From the NCBI RefSeq assembly GCF_044377035.1, contig NZ_JBILJW010000010.1, positions 62,001 to 126,000 of the forward strand: a DNA stretch of 64,000 nucleotides, given 5' to 3'. A model generated the notes under the pieces. That model saw only the letters and a list, made by a program, of their open reading frames with translations. It was not told the origin of the DNA and did no database searches. The first letter of the stretch is position 1; every line of letters begins with the position of its first letter. The translations under genes and the position numbers were made by a program. This stretch comes from Silanimonas sp044377035 (lineage in GTDB: Bacteria > Pseudomonadota > Gammaproteobacteria > Xanthomonadales > Xanthomonadaceae). Shown here one piece after another: positions 51,901-58,792 of the stretch.

Positions 51901-52237
51901 CGGAGCTGCGCCCGAGCCGTGTGGCGATGAAGTCGGCCAGCGAGGTGCTGTTGAGCTCGCGCGCGAGTCGGAAGAGCTTCAGCACCACCGGGAAGGCCAG
52001 TGCATACAGCAGCAGCGTACCGAGGAAGGTGGGCGTCAGCGCCCAGCCGGAATCACGCGCCTGCTGCACCGTGCCGAAAAAGGTCCAGCTCGTGCAGTAC
52101 ACCGCCAGCGAGAGCGAGAACACCACGCCCCAATGCTTCGACAGCGCCTGCGGATGGCGTTCGCCCCACACGGCCGTGCCGAACAGCAGGCCCAGCCACA
52201 GCACCGCGGCCAGCAGCACACCCCATTCGTTCAACAT
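48917..52237 (-). CDS. Hybrid histidine kinase with N-terminal sodium/solute symporter domain (CrbS-like)
   Basis: 1106-residue membrane kinase. Residues about 1-480 form an SSS/SLC5-like region with about 13 membrane segments (CTSWTFFGTVQQARDSGWAL is typical). Then come a linker, a PAS domain (about 590-720), HisKA with His761 in SHDLTQPLHAARLF, HATPase (NAVRYTPRGG; GLGLGLAIADRLARLL) and a C-terminal receiver with Asp1039 in VLDFHLDD. This layout is that of CrbS/MxtR-type sensors, which control acetate utilisation in Vibrio and Pseudomonas. Here it lies downstream of a receptor and an esterase gene, so the signal may be 3-hydroxybutyrate or a related acid (inference). Confidence 0.93.
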   Translation of the reverse strand: MLNEWGVLLAAVLWLGLLFGTAVWGERHPQALSKHWGVVFSLSLAVYCTSWTFFGTVQQARDSGWALTPTFLGTLLLYALAFPVVLKLFRLARELNSTSLADFIATRLGRSSALAATVTAIAVIGMVPYLALQLKAVAMSHGLVTRGSDLAAPPEQDSALYVAIALGAFAMLFGTRRASAVEHNRGLVLAMAAESLLKLAAMLGLGLWLLMRPGGWPDTPLPVVEGGTDGFPALVLLGALAMLTLPHQFHVGIVEARDEGHLRTARWLFPLYLVLIALPVLPLAMAGEATLGAMGVPADLYVLALPLADGAPGMALLGFLGGLSAATGMLILATLTLSVMIGNHWVTPLRLRGGWRAGDGDLRGAVLRQRRFAIAAVLALAWGYSRVLGDDGALADLGALSFSGLGTLAPAVGFALWRPQTPPWAVIAGLVAGFLVWAWVLLPGVAEPMGFTLIDRHSAPFGWAWLSPAGLFGLGDWSPLSRGVAASLLVGTAVPLLLASWRGSADDRRDGPLDVAAVKRLASRFLATDRLDAALRDAPATGLLPVAQLARVERELAAVVGASSARLLLDALRQPSGPAPEQVAELVDEATQGLRFNQQLLEVALEHMSQGISVVDRDLRLVVWNRRYREIFGYPEGLLQVGLPVAALVEHNLRRGLTGDIDVARGLEQRLAHMRAGTPYLSERRIGGAVIEIRGEPMPGGGFVATFTDVTVFRASEDALRRDAETLEARVAERTRELVAAKAEADRANQAKTRFLAAVSHDLTQPLHAARLFTDALARRSDEAGVAPQVARIAGALESAEDLLGGLLDISRLDAGGLAAQPVDLPLQPLLDGLAREAGVMAEAKGLSLRCVPTAAWVRSDPQLLRRVLQNFLANAVRYTPRGGLVIGVRRRGKNALAIEVWDSGIGIAPEQQRLVFEEFRRLQRGGQGLGLGLAIADRLARLLDAPLALRSRPGRGSVFSITVARVAARSTHATTAPVPAAAAADLPLRVLVVDNDTVVLEATRQWLESWGATVRTATTPEEALRAAAALSPQAWVLDFHLDDGATGDALHQALSLRHPRGIGIVVSADHGEAVRQAVLAAGATPLTKPLKPLRLKSLLAALARA

Positions 52238-52274
52238 GCCGATGGGCCCCCGCGCCGCGAGGTGGCGTTCGTGT

Positions 52275-53297
52275 TCAGCGCGTGCCGGCGAGGCGGTCGA
52301 GCATGGCCGCGACGAAGCGGATCTGCCCGCCGGTCTTCAGGTCGTAGTCGGCACCGCCGTAGCCCCACCAGTCCCAGCATGCTTTCGGATTCAGCGGCAT
52401 GTAGCTCGATTGCGTCTGAGGATAGACCACGACGACGCGATGCACGTCGGCCCAGCGGTTGAAGCCGGCTTCGCGCACGAAAGCCTCGCCCACGATTTCC
52501 TCGTTCTGCTGGCAGCCGTGGAACATCACCAGTACGCCGCAGGCCGCACCGGCGCAGGCCTTCGGTGTGTAGACGAAGCCAGTATCGGCCAAGCCCGCCG
52601 CGCCCTCTGGCGCCAACTCGCGCTGATCGAAGCGGGCCAACGTGCCGTCGCTGGCTGCAGCGGCGGCCTCGGGCGGTGAAGCTTCGACGCCGAACAACGC
52701 GGCCATCGTTTCTCCCGCCGCATCGATGCCGCAGTCGAGCAGCCAGGGAGAAGCGGGCTGCTCGCACGGGGCGCCGGCATCCAACGTCGGCCAGCCGTGG
52801 CCGAAGGCGCGCTGGTCGTCGAGCGTCACCGAGGCCGAATCGCCCGCGAGGGCGCGAAGCACGCCCGCGTTCGCCGTGGCGAGCGACGGCGCGACGATGG
52901 CATCGCGCGTGCCGTGCATCACCAGGATGCGATCACCGTCGAACGCCGACAGCGGATCGATCGCGCCCTGCGCGGCGCGCTGTTCGGCGTTGGCGACGAG
53001 CGTCGCCGTGTCGGGCAGGGCCGGCTGCGCTGTCATGCAGGGGCCCAGCGCGGTGTCCAGCTGGCCCTGCGCGCAGCCGTAAGGCCCGCCGGCCACGAGC
53101 GCCGCACCGTGCACGCGGGCGTTCAGCGCAACATGCACTTGCGTGGCCATGTAGGCCCCGGAAGACACGCCGGCCACGGTCACGCGCGAGGGATCGAGCG
53201 TGATCGCGGCCAGCGGCGGGGCCGGTTCGCCGCTGCAGCCCGCGAGGCTTCCGAGCATCACGGCGAAGGCCATCGCGAGCGGGCGGCGGTGGGTCAT
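52275..53297 (-). CDS. PHB-depolymerase-family esterase lipoprotein
   Basis: 340-residue protein with a lipoprotein signal (LGSLAGC, Cys21) and an alpha/beta-hydrolase similar to extracellular poly(3-hydroxybutyrate) depolymerases. The nucleophile motif GVSSGAYMA (Ser45) comes unusually early. The segments VMHGTRDAIV, FGHGWPTL and LVMFHGCQQNEE then SYMPLNPKACWDWWGYGGAD follow the depolymerase pattern, with the catalytic Asp and His likely in the first two. It is expected at the outer membrane or in the periplasm. Eight bases separate it from the TonB-receptor gene upstream and 37 from the kinase gene downstream. Confidence 0.88.
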   Translation of the reverse strand: MTHRRPLAMAFAVMLGSLAGCSGEPAPPLAAITLDPSRVTVAGVSSGAYMATQVHVALNARVHGAALVAGGPYGCAQGQLDTALGPCMTAQPALPDTATLVANAEQRAAQGAIDPLSAFDGDRILVMHGTRDAIVAPSLATANAGVLRALAGDSASVTLDDQRAFGHGWPTLDAGAPCEQPASPWLLDCGIDAAGETMAALFGVEASPPEAAAAASDGTLARFDQRELAPEGAAGLADTGFVYTPKACAGAACGVLVMFHGCQQNEEIVGEAFVREAGFNRWADVHRVVVVYPQTQSSYMPLNPKACWDWWGYGGADYDLKTGGQIRFVAAMLDRLAGTR

Positions 53298-53305
53298 CGA
53301 GGCGC

Positions 53306-55573
53306 TCAGAAGTCGTAGCGGACCGACAGGCTGTACTGGCGCGGCGCGCCGTAGAAGCCGGTGTAGACGCCCAGGGCCTGCGCGAGGTTGTAGCCCGTCG
53401 TCAGGTATTCCTTGTCGGTCAGGTTGGTGCCTTGCAGGGACACCGACCACGGGCCGCCGCTCTGCCAGACGACGCCGGCCGTCACGAGGCCGTAGCCGTC
53501 CTGGCTGATCGGCGGGCGGCCGAACGGTGCCGCCGGCGGCACGTTGCTGCGGATGATCTCGGTCGTCGCGATCACCTCGCTCTGGTAGCTGTAGCCGACG
53601 CGTGCGGTGAGTTGGCCGGCGTCACCCACGGCCGTGCGCCACTCGAGGTTGATCGCACCGGAGAACTCCGGGGCGTTCGTGAATTGCTGCTCGTTGGCGA
53701 TGTCGACGCCGGCGAACAGGAACTCGTCGTACTCGGCGTCCAGCCAGGCGAGGTTGCCGCTCACCGTGAAGGCATCGCTCAGCAGCCACTGGTACTCGGC
53801 TTCGAGGCCCTGCACCGTGCCCTTGCCGGCGTTGGTGAAGTCGCCGAAGAAGCCGCCTGCCGGGTTCGCGGTGAACACCGAGAGCTGGATGTCCTCGTAC
53901 TTGTTGTGGAAGGCGGCGAGGTTCAGGAACAGGCGCTGGTCGAGCAGGCCCATCTTGGCGCCGACCTCGAAGCTGTCCACCACCTCGTCGTCGAAGGGCA
54001 GGGCGGAGCGCGGCACGAGCGTGGCCTGCGCGCGGATGTTGTAGCCGCCGGACTTGAAGCCGCGCGACGCGAGGCCGTACAGCATGACGTTGTCGCTCAG
54101 GTCGAAGTTCAGCGCGATCTTCGGCGAGGTGTTCTTGAAGTTGATGGTGCGGTCGAAGTTCGCGGCGGCCGGGTCGTCGGTGAGCACGGCCGGCGTGCAG
54201 TCGCGCAAGGTGGTGAACGTGGCGCTGGTGTAGCAGCGGTTCAGCACTTTGGCGCGCTTGTCTTCATCCGTGTAGCGCGCGCCGAGGTCCAGCGACAGCC
54301 GCTCGCTGAGGTCGAAGGTCCAGTCGGCGTAAAGGGCGACGCTCTCGGTGAACACCGTGCCCTGCGTGTCGCCGAAGCTGAGGTTGAAGAAGTTGTTGAG
54401 CACCTGGCCGCCGGCTTCGCCATCGAAGGCGTAGAGGCCGATGACGCCGCGCGAGCGGCCACCGCCGTCCCAGTTCGCCTGCAGCTCGTGGCTCACCTGC
54501 TCGTCGGCATAGAGGGCCCTCACGTCGGCGATCTGGGCGGGCGTGGTGTCGAAGTCGATGTTGGTCTCGGTGTCGCTCTGGCGCTTGGCGAGCACGTACT
54601 TCAGCGTGAGGTCTTCGGTGGCGCGCCAGTTCAACGTCGCCGACGCGCCCTCGAGGGTCGTGTCGTTAATGTTCGGCATGCCGTTGCGGACGTCGTAGCG
54701 GTCGGCGAGCGGCGGGAAGGCCCCCAGCGCCGGGAAGAACACGCCGTTGAAGCGGTTCGCTTCGAGCATCTGGGCGCCGCGCACGCCGCTCTGGTCGTCC
54801 ACCATGTCGAAGGCGAACTGGATGTCGAGGTTGTCGTTGACGAAGGCGCCGAGCTGGCCGCGCACCGCGAACACGTCCTTGTCGCTGACGTCGGCACCGG
54901 TGACGCGGTTCTCGCCGAATCCGTCACGGTCGAGCTTGGCGACCGCGAGGCGGGCGCGAAGGCCACCGTTCGCGGCGATCGGCCCGCCGATGGCGGCCTT
55001 GACGTCGAGCTGGCCGTAGTTGCCGACGGTGACCGAGGCGCTGCCGTCGAACTCGGTGGGCAGGCCGCGCGAGATGTACTTGATGGCGCCACCGATGGTG
55101 TTCTTGCCGTACAGCGTGCCCTGCGGGCCGCGCAGCACTTCGATGCGCTCGACGTCGAACACATCCAGCAGAGCGCCCTGGGGACGGGCGATATAGACGT
55201 CATCGAGGTAGAGGCCGACGCCCGGGTCGACGCCCCAGAGCGGGTCCGCCTGGCCGACGCCGCGGATGAACGTCGTCAGCGTCGAGCTGGAACCGCGGGC
55301 CGCGTAGATCGTGAGATTCGGCACCTGCGCGTCGAGGTCGGCGATGTCGCGCGTGCCCAGGCGGTCCAGCGCGTCCGCCGTGAAGGCCGTCACCGCGATC
55401 GGCACCTCCTGCAGCGTTTCCTCGCGCTTGCGCGCGGTGACGGTGACGGCATCGAGCGTCTTCGCTTGCGACGCGTCTTCGGCCGGAGCCGACTGCGCGA
55501 AGACGGCCGGCGCGGCAAGACTGCTCGCGACGAGGGCGGCATGGATGGCGGTGCTGAGTGCGCTGCGGAACAT
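53306..55573 (-). CDS. TonB-dependent outer membrane receptor
   Basis: 755-residue outer-membrane active transporter. A signal peptide (to about residue 27, VFAQ) precedes the plug domain (TLDAVTVTARKREETLQEVP; EVLRGPQGTLYGKNTIGGAI) and a 22-strand barrel ending in Phe (YSLSVRYDF). It belongs to the large group often annotated as iron receptors, but such receptors in Xanthomonadales also import sugars and other nutrients. Operon position with the depolymerase-type esterase suggests import of hydroxybutyrate oligomers (inference). The ATG at 55573 with AGGGG upstream is preferred over an earlier one. Confidence 0.93.
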   Translation of the reverse strand: MFRSALSTAIHAALVASSLAAPAVFAQSAPAEDASQAKTLDAVTVTARKREETLQEVPIAVTAFTADALDRLGTRDIADLDAQVPNLTIYAARGSSSTLTTFIRGVGQADPLWGVDPGVGLYLDDVYIARPQGALLDVFDVERIEVLRGPQGTLYGKNTIGGAIKYISRGLPTEFDGSASVTVGNYGQLDVKAAIGGPIAANGGLRARLAVAKLDRDGFGENRVTGADVSDKDVFAVRGQLGAFVNDNLDIQFAFDMVDDQSGVRGAQMLEANRFNGVFFPALGAFPPLADRYDVRNGMPNINDTTLEGASATLNWRATEDLTLKYVLAKRQSDTETNIDFDTTPAQIADVRALYADEQVSHELQANWDGGGRSRGVIGLYAFDGEAGGQVLNNFFNLSFGDTQGTVFTESVALYADWTFDLSERLSLDLGARYTDEDKRAKVLNRCYTSATFTTLRDCTPAVLTDDPAAANFDRTINFKNTSPKIALNFDLSDNVMLYGLASRGFKSGGYNIRAQATLVPRSALPFDDEVVDSFEVGAKMGLLDQRLFLNLAAFHNKYEDIQLSVFTANPAGGFFGDFTNAGKGTVQGLEAEYQWLLSDAFTVSGNLAWLDAEYDEFLFAGVDIANEQQFTNAPEFSGAINLEWRTAVGDAGQLTARVGYSYQSEVIATTEIIRSNVPPAAPFGRPPISQDGYGLVTAGVVWQSGGPWSVSLQGTNLTDKEYLTTGYNLAQALGVYTGFYGAPRQYSLSVRYDF

Positions 55574-55654
55574 CGGTGTACCCCTAAAGGTGTGGAGCGC
55601 GCCCCCCGGCGCGGTTGCCGAGCAGACTAGGCCCGGGCCCCGGGGCGGGCACCT

Positions 55655-55668
55655 GTACGTTCGTCCAA
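55655..55668. promoter_or_regulatory. Shared 14-base motif, copy 2 (candidate response-regulator site)
   Basis: GTACGTTCGTCCAA sits between the divergent TonB-receptor gene (81 bases away) and permease gene (57 bases away). It differs at one base from the copy at 47407. No further copy was noticed elsewhere in the window. Confidence 0.5.
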
Positions 55669-55725
55669 TCACGCGCCCCGGAGGCCGCCGCGCATGCTGC
55701 CGCCGTCCCGTCCGGAGCCTTCCCG

Positions 55726-57039
55726 ATGCTGAGCGCCCTCGGCCTCGCCCTCGCCCTCGCCCTGCTGATCGCGCTCACCATGCGGGGCTGGAACCTGTTC
55801 GTCGCCACGCCGTTGTGCGCGCTGATCGTTGCGCTGACCTCTGGTATCGCCCTGCTGCCGCCGCTCGCCCTCGAAGGCGCGCCGAACCTGGTCGGTGCCT
55901 ACATGGGCGGCTTCACCGGTTTCGTGACCAACTGGTTCTTCATGTTCCTGCTCGGCTCCATCTTCGGAAAGCTGATGGAGGACAGCGGTGCCGCCGACGC
56001 GATCGCGACCGCGGTGATGCGCCACCTCGGCCCTTCGCACGCGGCGCTGGCCGTCGTGCTGGCCTGCGCCATCCTCACCTACGGCGGCGTGAGCCTCTTC
56101 GTCGTCGCCTTCTCGGTGTACCCGGCGGCGCTCGCCCTGTTCCGTGCCGCCGACCTGCCGCGCCGCTTCATCCCTGCGGCGCTCGCCTTCGGATCGGTCA
56201 CGTTCACCATGACCTCGGCGGGTTCGCCCGAGATCCAGAACTGGATCCCGATCCCCTACCTCGGCACCACGCCGTGGGCGGCCTGGGAGGCCAGCCTCGT
56301 CACGGCGCTGTTCATGGCGGTGGTCGGCCAGCTTTGGCTGGGCTGGATGCTGAAGCGTGCGAAGGCCCGCGGCGAAGGCTTCGTGGCGCGCGACGGCGAT
56401 CCCGGAGAACTGCGCGCCGACCTCCCGCCGCTCTGGGCCGCCTTGCTGCCCACGCTGGTGGTGCTCGGCGTGTCCTTCGCACTGCACGATGCGTTCGGCG
56501 TGTCCGCACTGATCGTCGCGCTGCTCTCGGGCTGCGCCGCGGTGGGCCTGCTTTGCCTGCGCACGCTGCGGGACCCCGCCAAGGCCATCGGCGAGGGCAG
56601 CACGGGGGCGCTCATCGCCATCGGCAATACCGCCGCGGTGGTTGGCTTCGGCGCCGTGGCCAAAGTGTCGCCAGCCTTCGCCGTGGCCGTCGACGCGATC
56701 ACCCACATGCCCGGTTCCGACGTGGCCACCGCGGCCGTCGCAGTCAGCCTCATCGCGGCGATGACCGGCTCGGCGTCCGGCGGGCAGGCCATCGCCCTGC
56801 CGATCCTCGCGCCGATCTTCCTCGCCCAAGGCGTGAATCCGGACCAGTTGCACCGCTCGGTGGCAATCAGCTCGGGTGTGCTGGATTCGCTGCCGCACAA
56901 CGGCTACGTCGTCACGACCATCCGCGCCATCTGCGGTGAAACCCACAAGGACGCCTACCTGCCGGTGGGCGCCCTGACGGTCATCGTGCCGGGCCTCGGC
57001 CTGCTGCTCTGCCTCGGGCTGTTTGCGCTGGGGCTGTGA
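55726..57039 (+). CDS. GntP-family permease, probable D-3-hydroxybutyrate transporter
   Basis: 437-residue inner-membrane protein with about 12-13 hydrophobic segments and GntP-like features: GFTGFVTNWFFMFLLGSIFG, ILTYGGVSLFVVAFSVYP, MTGSASGGQAIALPILAPIF and SSGVLDSLPHNGYVVT. GntP permeases carry gluconate and other small hydroxy acids, and some are annotated as D-beta-hydroxybutyrate permeases beside bdh genes. The neighbourhood supports hydroxybutyrate. The ATG at 55726 with CCGGAG upstream is chosen; the frame is open 37 codons earlier through the motif-containing intergenic region. Confidence 0.88.
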   Translation: MLSALGLALALALLIALTMRGWNLFVATPLCALIVALTSGIALLPPLALEGAPNLVGAYMGGFTGFVTNWFFMFLLGSIFGKLMEDSGAADAIATAVMRHLGPSHAALAVVLACAILTYGGVSLFVVAFSVYPAALALFRAADLPRRFIPAALAFGSVTFTMTSAGSPEIQNWIPIPYLGTTPWAAWEASLVTALFMAVVGQLWLGWMLKRAKARGEGFVARDGDPGELRADLPPLWAALLPTLVVLGVSFALHDAFGVSALIVALLSGCAAVGLLCLRTLRDPAKAIGEGSTGALIAIGNTAAVVGFGAVAKVSPAFAVAVDAITHMPGSDVATAAVAVSLIAAMTGSASGGQAIALPILAPIFLAQGVNPDQLHRSVAISSGVLDSLPHNGYVVTTIRAICGETHKDAYLPVGALTVIVPGLGLLLCLGLFALGL

Positions 57040-57052
57040 CGGGTTTGCGTTG

Positions 57053-57236
57053 CGAGGGTCGGCCTGTGGGCGACGCTCTCCCGCCCCATCACCATGAATG
57101 TGATCGACCCGGCGGCCCGCTCGAATGCGACGTCCATGTCGCTCGAGCGGCGGCTCATCCCTGAGCCGCCCTTCGGGCCATCGCCTGGCCATCGCGCTGG
57201 GGCTCCTTATTCGCGTCGCCCGCAGGCCGACCCTCG
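57053..57236. repeat. 184-bp element bounded by 24-bp inverted repeats
   Basis: The left end (57053-57076, CGAGGGTCGGCCTG...) and the reverse complement of the right end (57213-57236) agree at 23 of 24 bases. Inside is another perfect hairpin, GGCGGCTCA/TGAGCCGCC (57149-57170), and a CTCGAATGCGAC/GTCGCTCGAG imperfect pair. The layout fits a miniature mobile or REP-like element, but no clear target-site duplication is visible and no second copy was noticed in the window. Confidence 0.55.
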
Positions 57237-57392
57237 AATGCCGACCGTCGCGGCCGAACAAAAGCTCGCAAGCTTGCGCCGGTGTCGCGGCCCCAACTCA
57301 GCTAGTGCGGCGTGTGCGATAGATTCCAGGCGAGGCTGCGCCGCGCCCACGGGACGGGAGGCCAGCGATAAGCGAGCCATGGATGGCGAGCG

Positions 57393-57425
57393 CGCGGCTC
57401 GGGGCAGGACAGCCCCGAGTCCGCG
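57393..57425. repeat. Short palindromic hairpin element
   Basis: CTCGGGGC and GCCCCGAG form a perfect 8-bp stem around AGGACA, extended by CGCGG/CCGCG with one bulged T. The preceding AGCGAGCCATGGATGGCGAG resembles leaders of short intergenic palindromes common in Xanthomonadaceae. It may also terminate the convergent transcripts. Confidence 0.45.
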
Positions 57426-57481
57426 AAGAGCGGCCTACCGTCACGCGTGGCAGGCGCACTCATTATCTGATCCCGCCGCTG

Positions 57482-58792
57482 TCAGCGCCCCGCCGGATAC
57501 AGCCGCGAACGCTCGCCCTTTGGCGCGAGGTAGCGGTCGCGCAGCAGCGTCTGCCGCGACTGCATCGGCACCGGGCGGCCGCCCACGAACACCTGCGTGG
57601 CCGTCGTCGTCACTTCGAGCGGATCGCCGTTCCACAGCACGAGGTCGGCGGCCTTGCCCACTTCGATGCTGCCGATCTTCGCGTCGATGCCGAAGGCCTT
57701 GGCCGGCGAACTCGTGAGGCCCGCGAGCGCGGCCTCCCAGGGCAGGCCATTGGCGGCGGCCACGCCGGCCAGTTGGCGGATCTTTCGGGCGTTGTGCGTG
57801 GCATCACCGGCCTGCGAGAAGGCGACGGTCACGCCCGCCGCGTGCAGCTTGGCGGCGTTGTCGAGGCGCGCACCGAGCTGGTCGAAGCTGCCCGGCAGGT
57901 TGACGAGCGCGTCGAGCAGCACCGGCACCTTCTCCGCGGCGAGTTCGTTGGCCACGATCCACGCTTCGGCGCCACCGTTGATGACCGGCTGGAAGCCGTA
58001 GCGCTGGCCCAGCGCGATCACCTGGCGGATGTCGGCAGCGCGGTCGACGGTGAACACCACGCGGCCGCCGCGCAGGTAGCGGCTCATCGCGTCGCGGCCC
58101 GCAGGCGTGAGCAGGCCGTGGCCCGGCGAGACCATCATCATCGGCGACGCCGGCGGCTTGGCCTCGCGGATCGCCTGGTCGAGCAGCATGTACTGGCCCG
58201 CGCGGCTGCCGCCGGACATCGCCACCGCGCCACTGGAGAGGTCGACGAACAGCGAGCGGCTGCCGTCGACGAGGGCGTCGAAGCCGCCGTCGAAACGCAC
58301 CGCGCCGCCCTGGCCGGCGACGAAGCTGCCTTCCTCGAGCGCGCCGGGGGCGAGCACGGTGAAGGTGAGGCCCTCGATGCGGTTGACGCCGATGACCTGC
58401 GAGCGCGGGTTGTACGCCGGCAGCACGTCGAACTCGGGACGCCAGCGCGTTTCGCCGGGGTGCACATGCGGCGTCGCGGCGCCGAGGTTCTGGTGCACCG
58501 TGCTGGATTCCGCGCTGATCTCCTCGAGGCCGAGCGCGGTGAGGCCGGCGAACAGGCCCGGCGTCAGCGGCTGGCCCTTGGCGTCGATGCGCGTGGCGCC
58601 GGCGGGCGCGGTGAGCTCGGCGCCGACGGCGCTGATGACGCCATTGGTGATGACGACATCGCCGTTGGCCAGCGTGCCGGCGGCACCGGCGGTGTGGACC
58701 TTGGCGTTGTCGATGAAGACGACGGACTGCGCGGAGGCGAAGCCGGCGAGGGCCAGCGCGACGGCGCCGGCGAGGACGGAGAGGGCGCGCAT
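57482..58792 (-). CDS. Exported amidohydrolase-like protein lacking the HxH metal site
   Basis: 436-residue protein with a signal peptide (LSVLAGAVALALAGFASA) and the outline of an amidohydrolase: an N-terminal beta domain, a barrel, and the C-terminal GIDAKIGSIEVGKAADLVLW typical of the superfamily. Where active relatives have DxHxH after the first strand (DVHSHLG in the upstream gene), it reads PGLFAGLTALGLEE. Other expected metal His positions also look changed (VINGGAEAW against AAFHHGVEAY). It is probably not a metallohydrolase and may be a partner or regulator of the upstream protein. Its ATG overlaps that gene's stop by one base. Confidence 0.8.
   Translation of the reverse strand: MRALSVLAGAVALALAGFASAQSVVFIDNAKVHTAGAAGTLANGDVVITNGVISAVGAELTAPAGATRIDAKGQPLTPGLFAGLTALGLEEISAESSTVHQNLGAATPHVHPGETRWRPEFDVLPAYNPRSQVIGVNRIEGLTFTVLAPGALEEGSFVAGQGGAVRFDGGFDALVDGSRSLFVDLSSGAVAMSGGSRAGQYMLLDQAIREAKPPASPMMMVSPGHGLLTPAGRDAMSRYLRGGRVVFTVDRAADIRQVIALGQRYGFQPVINGGAEAWIVANELAAEKVPVLLDALVNLPGSFDQLGARLDNAAKLHAAGVTVAFSQAGDATHNARKIRQLAGVAAANGLPWEAALAGLTSSPAKAFGIDAKIGSIEVGKAADLVLWNGDPLEVTTTATQVFVGGRPVPMQSRQTLLRDRYLAPKGERSRLYPAGR

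Larger units (their letters stand above)
57040..57481. other. 442-bp intergenic region with structured repeats, no convincing gene
   Basis: No open frame here has protein-like composition, a plausible ribosome-binding site or recognisable motifs. The region holds a 184-bp inverted-repeat element and a separate short hairpin, both listed. It lies downstream of both flanking genes (plus-strand permease, minus-strand amidohydrolase), so it is not a promoter region for them. Confidence 0.6.

Noticed and set aside
57094..57717. Open frames in and near the permease-amidohydrolase gap
   Set aside because: No ribosome-binding site or family motif; composition resembles translated repeats and antisense of the amidohydrolase.
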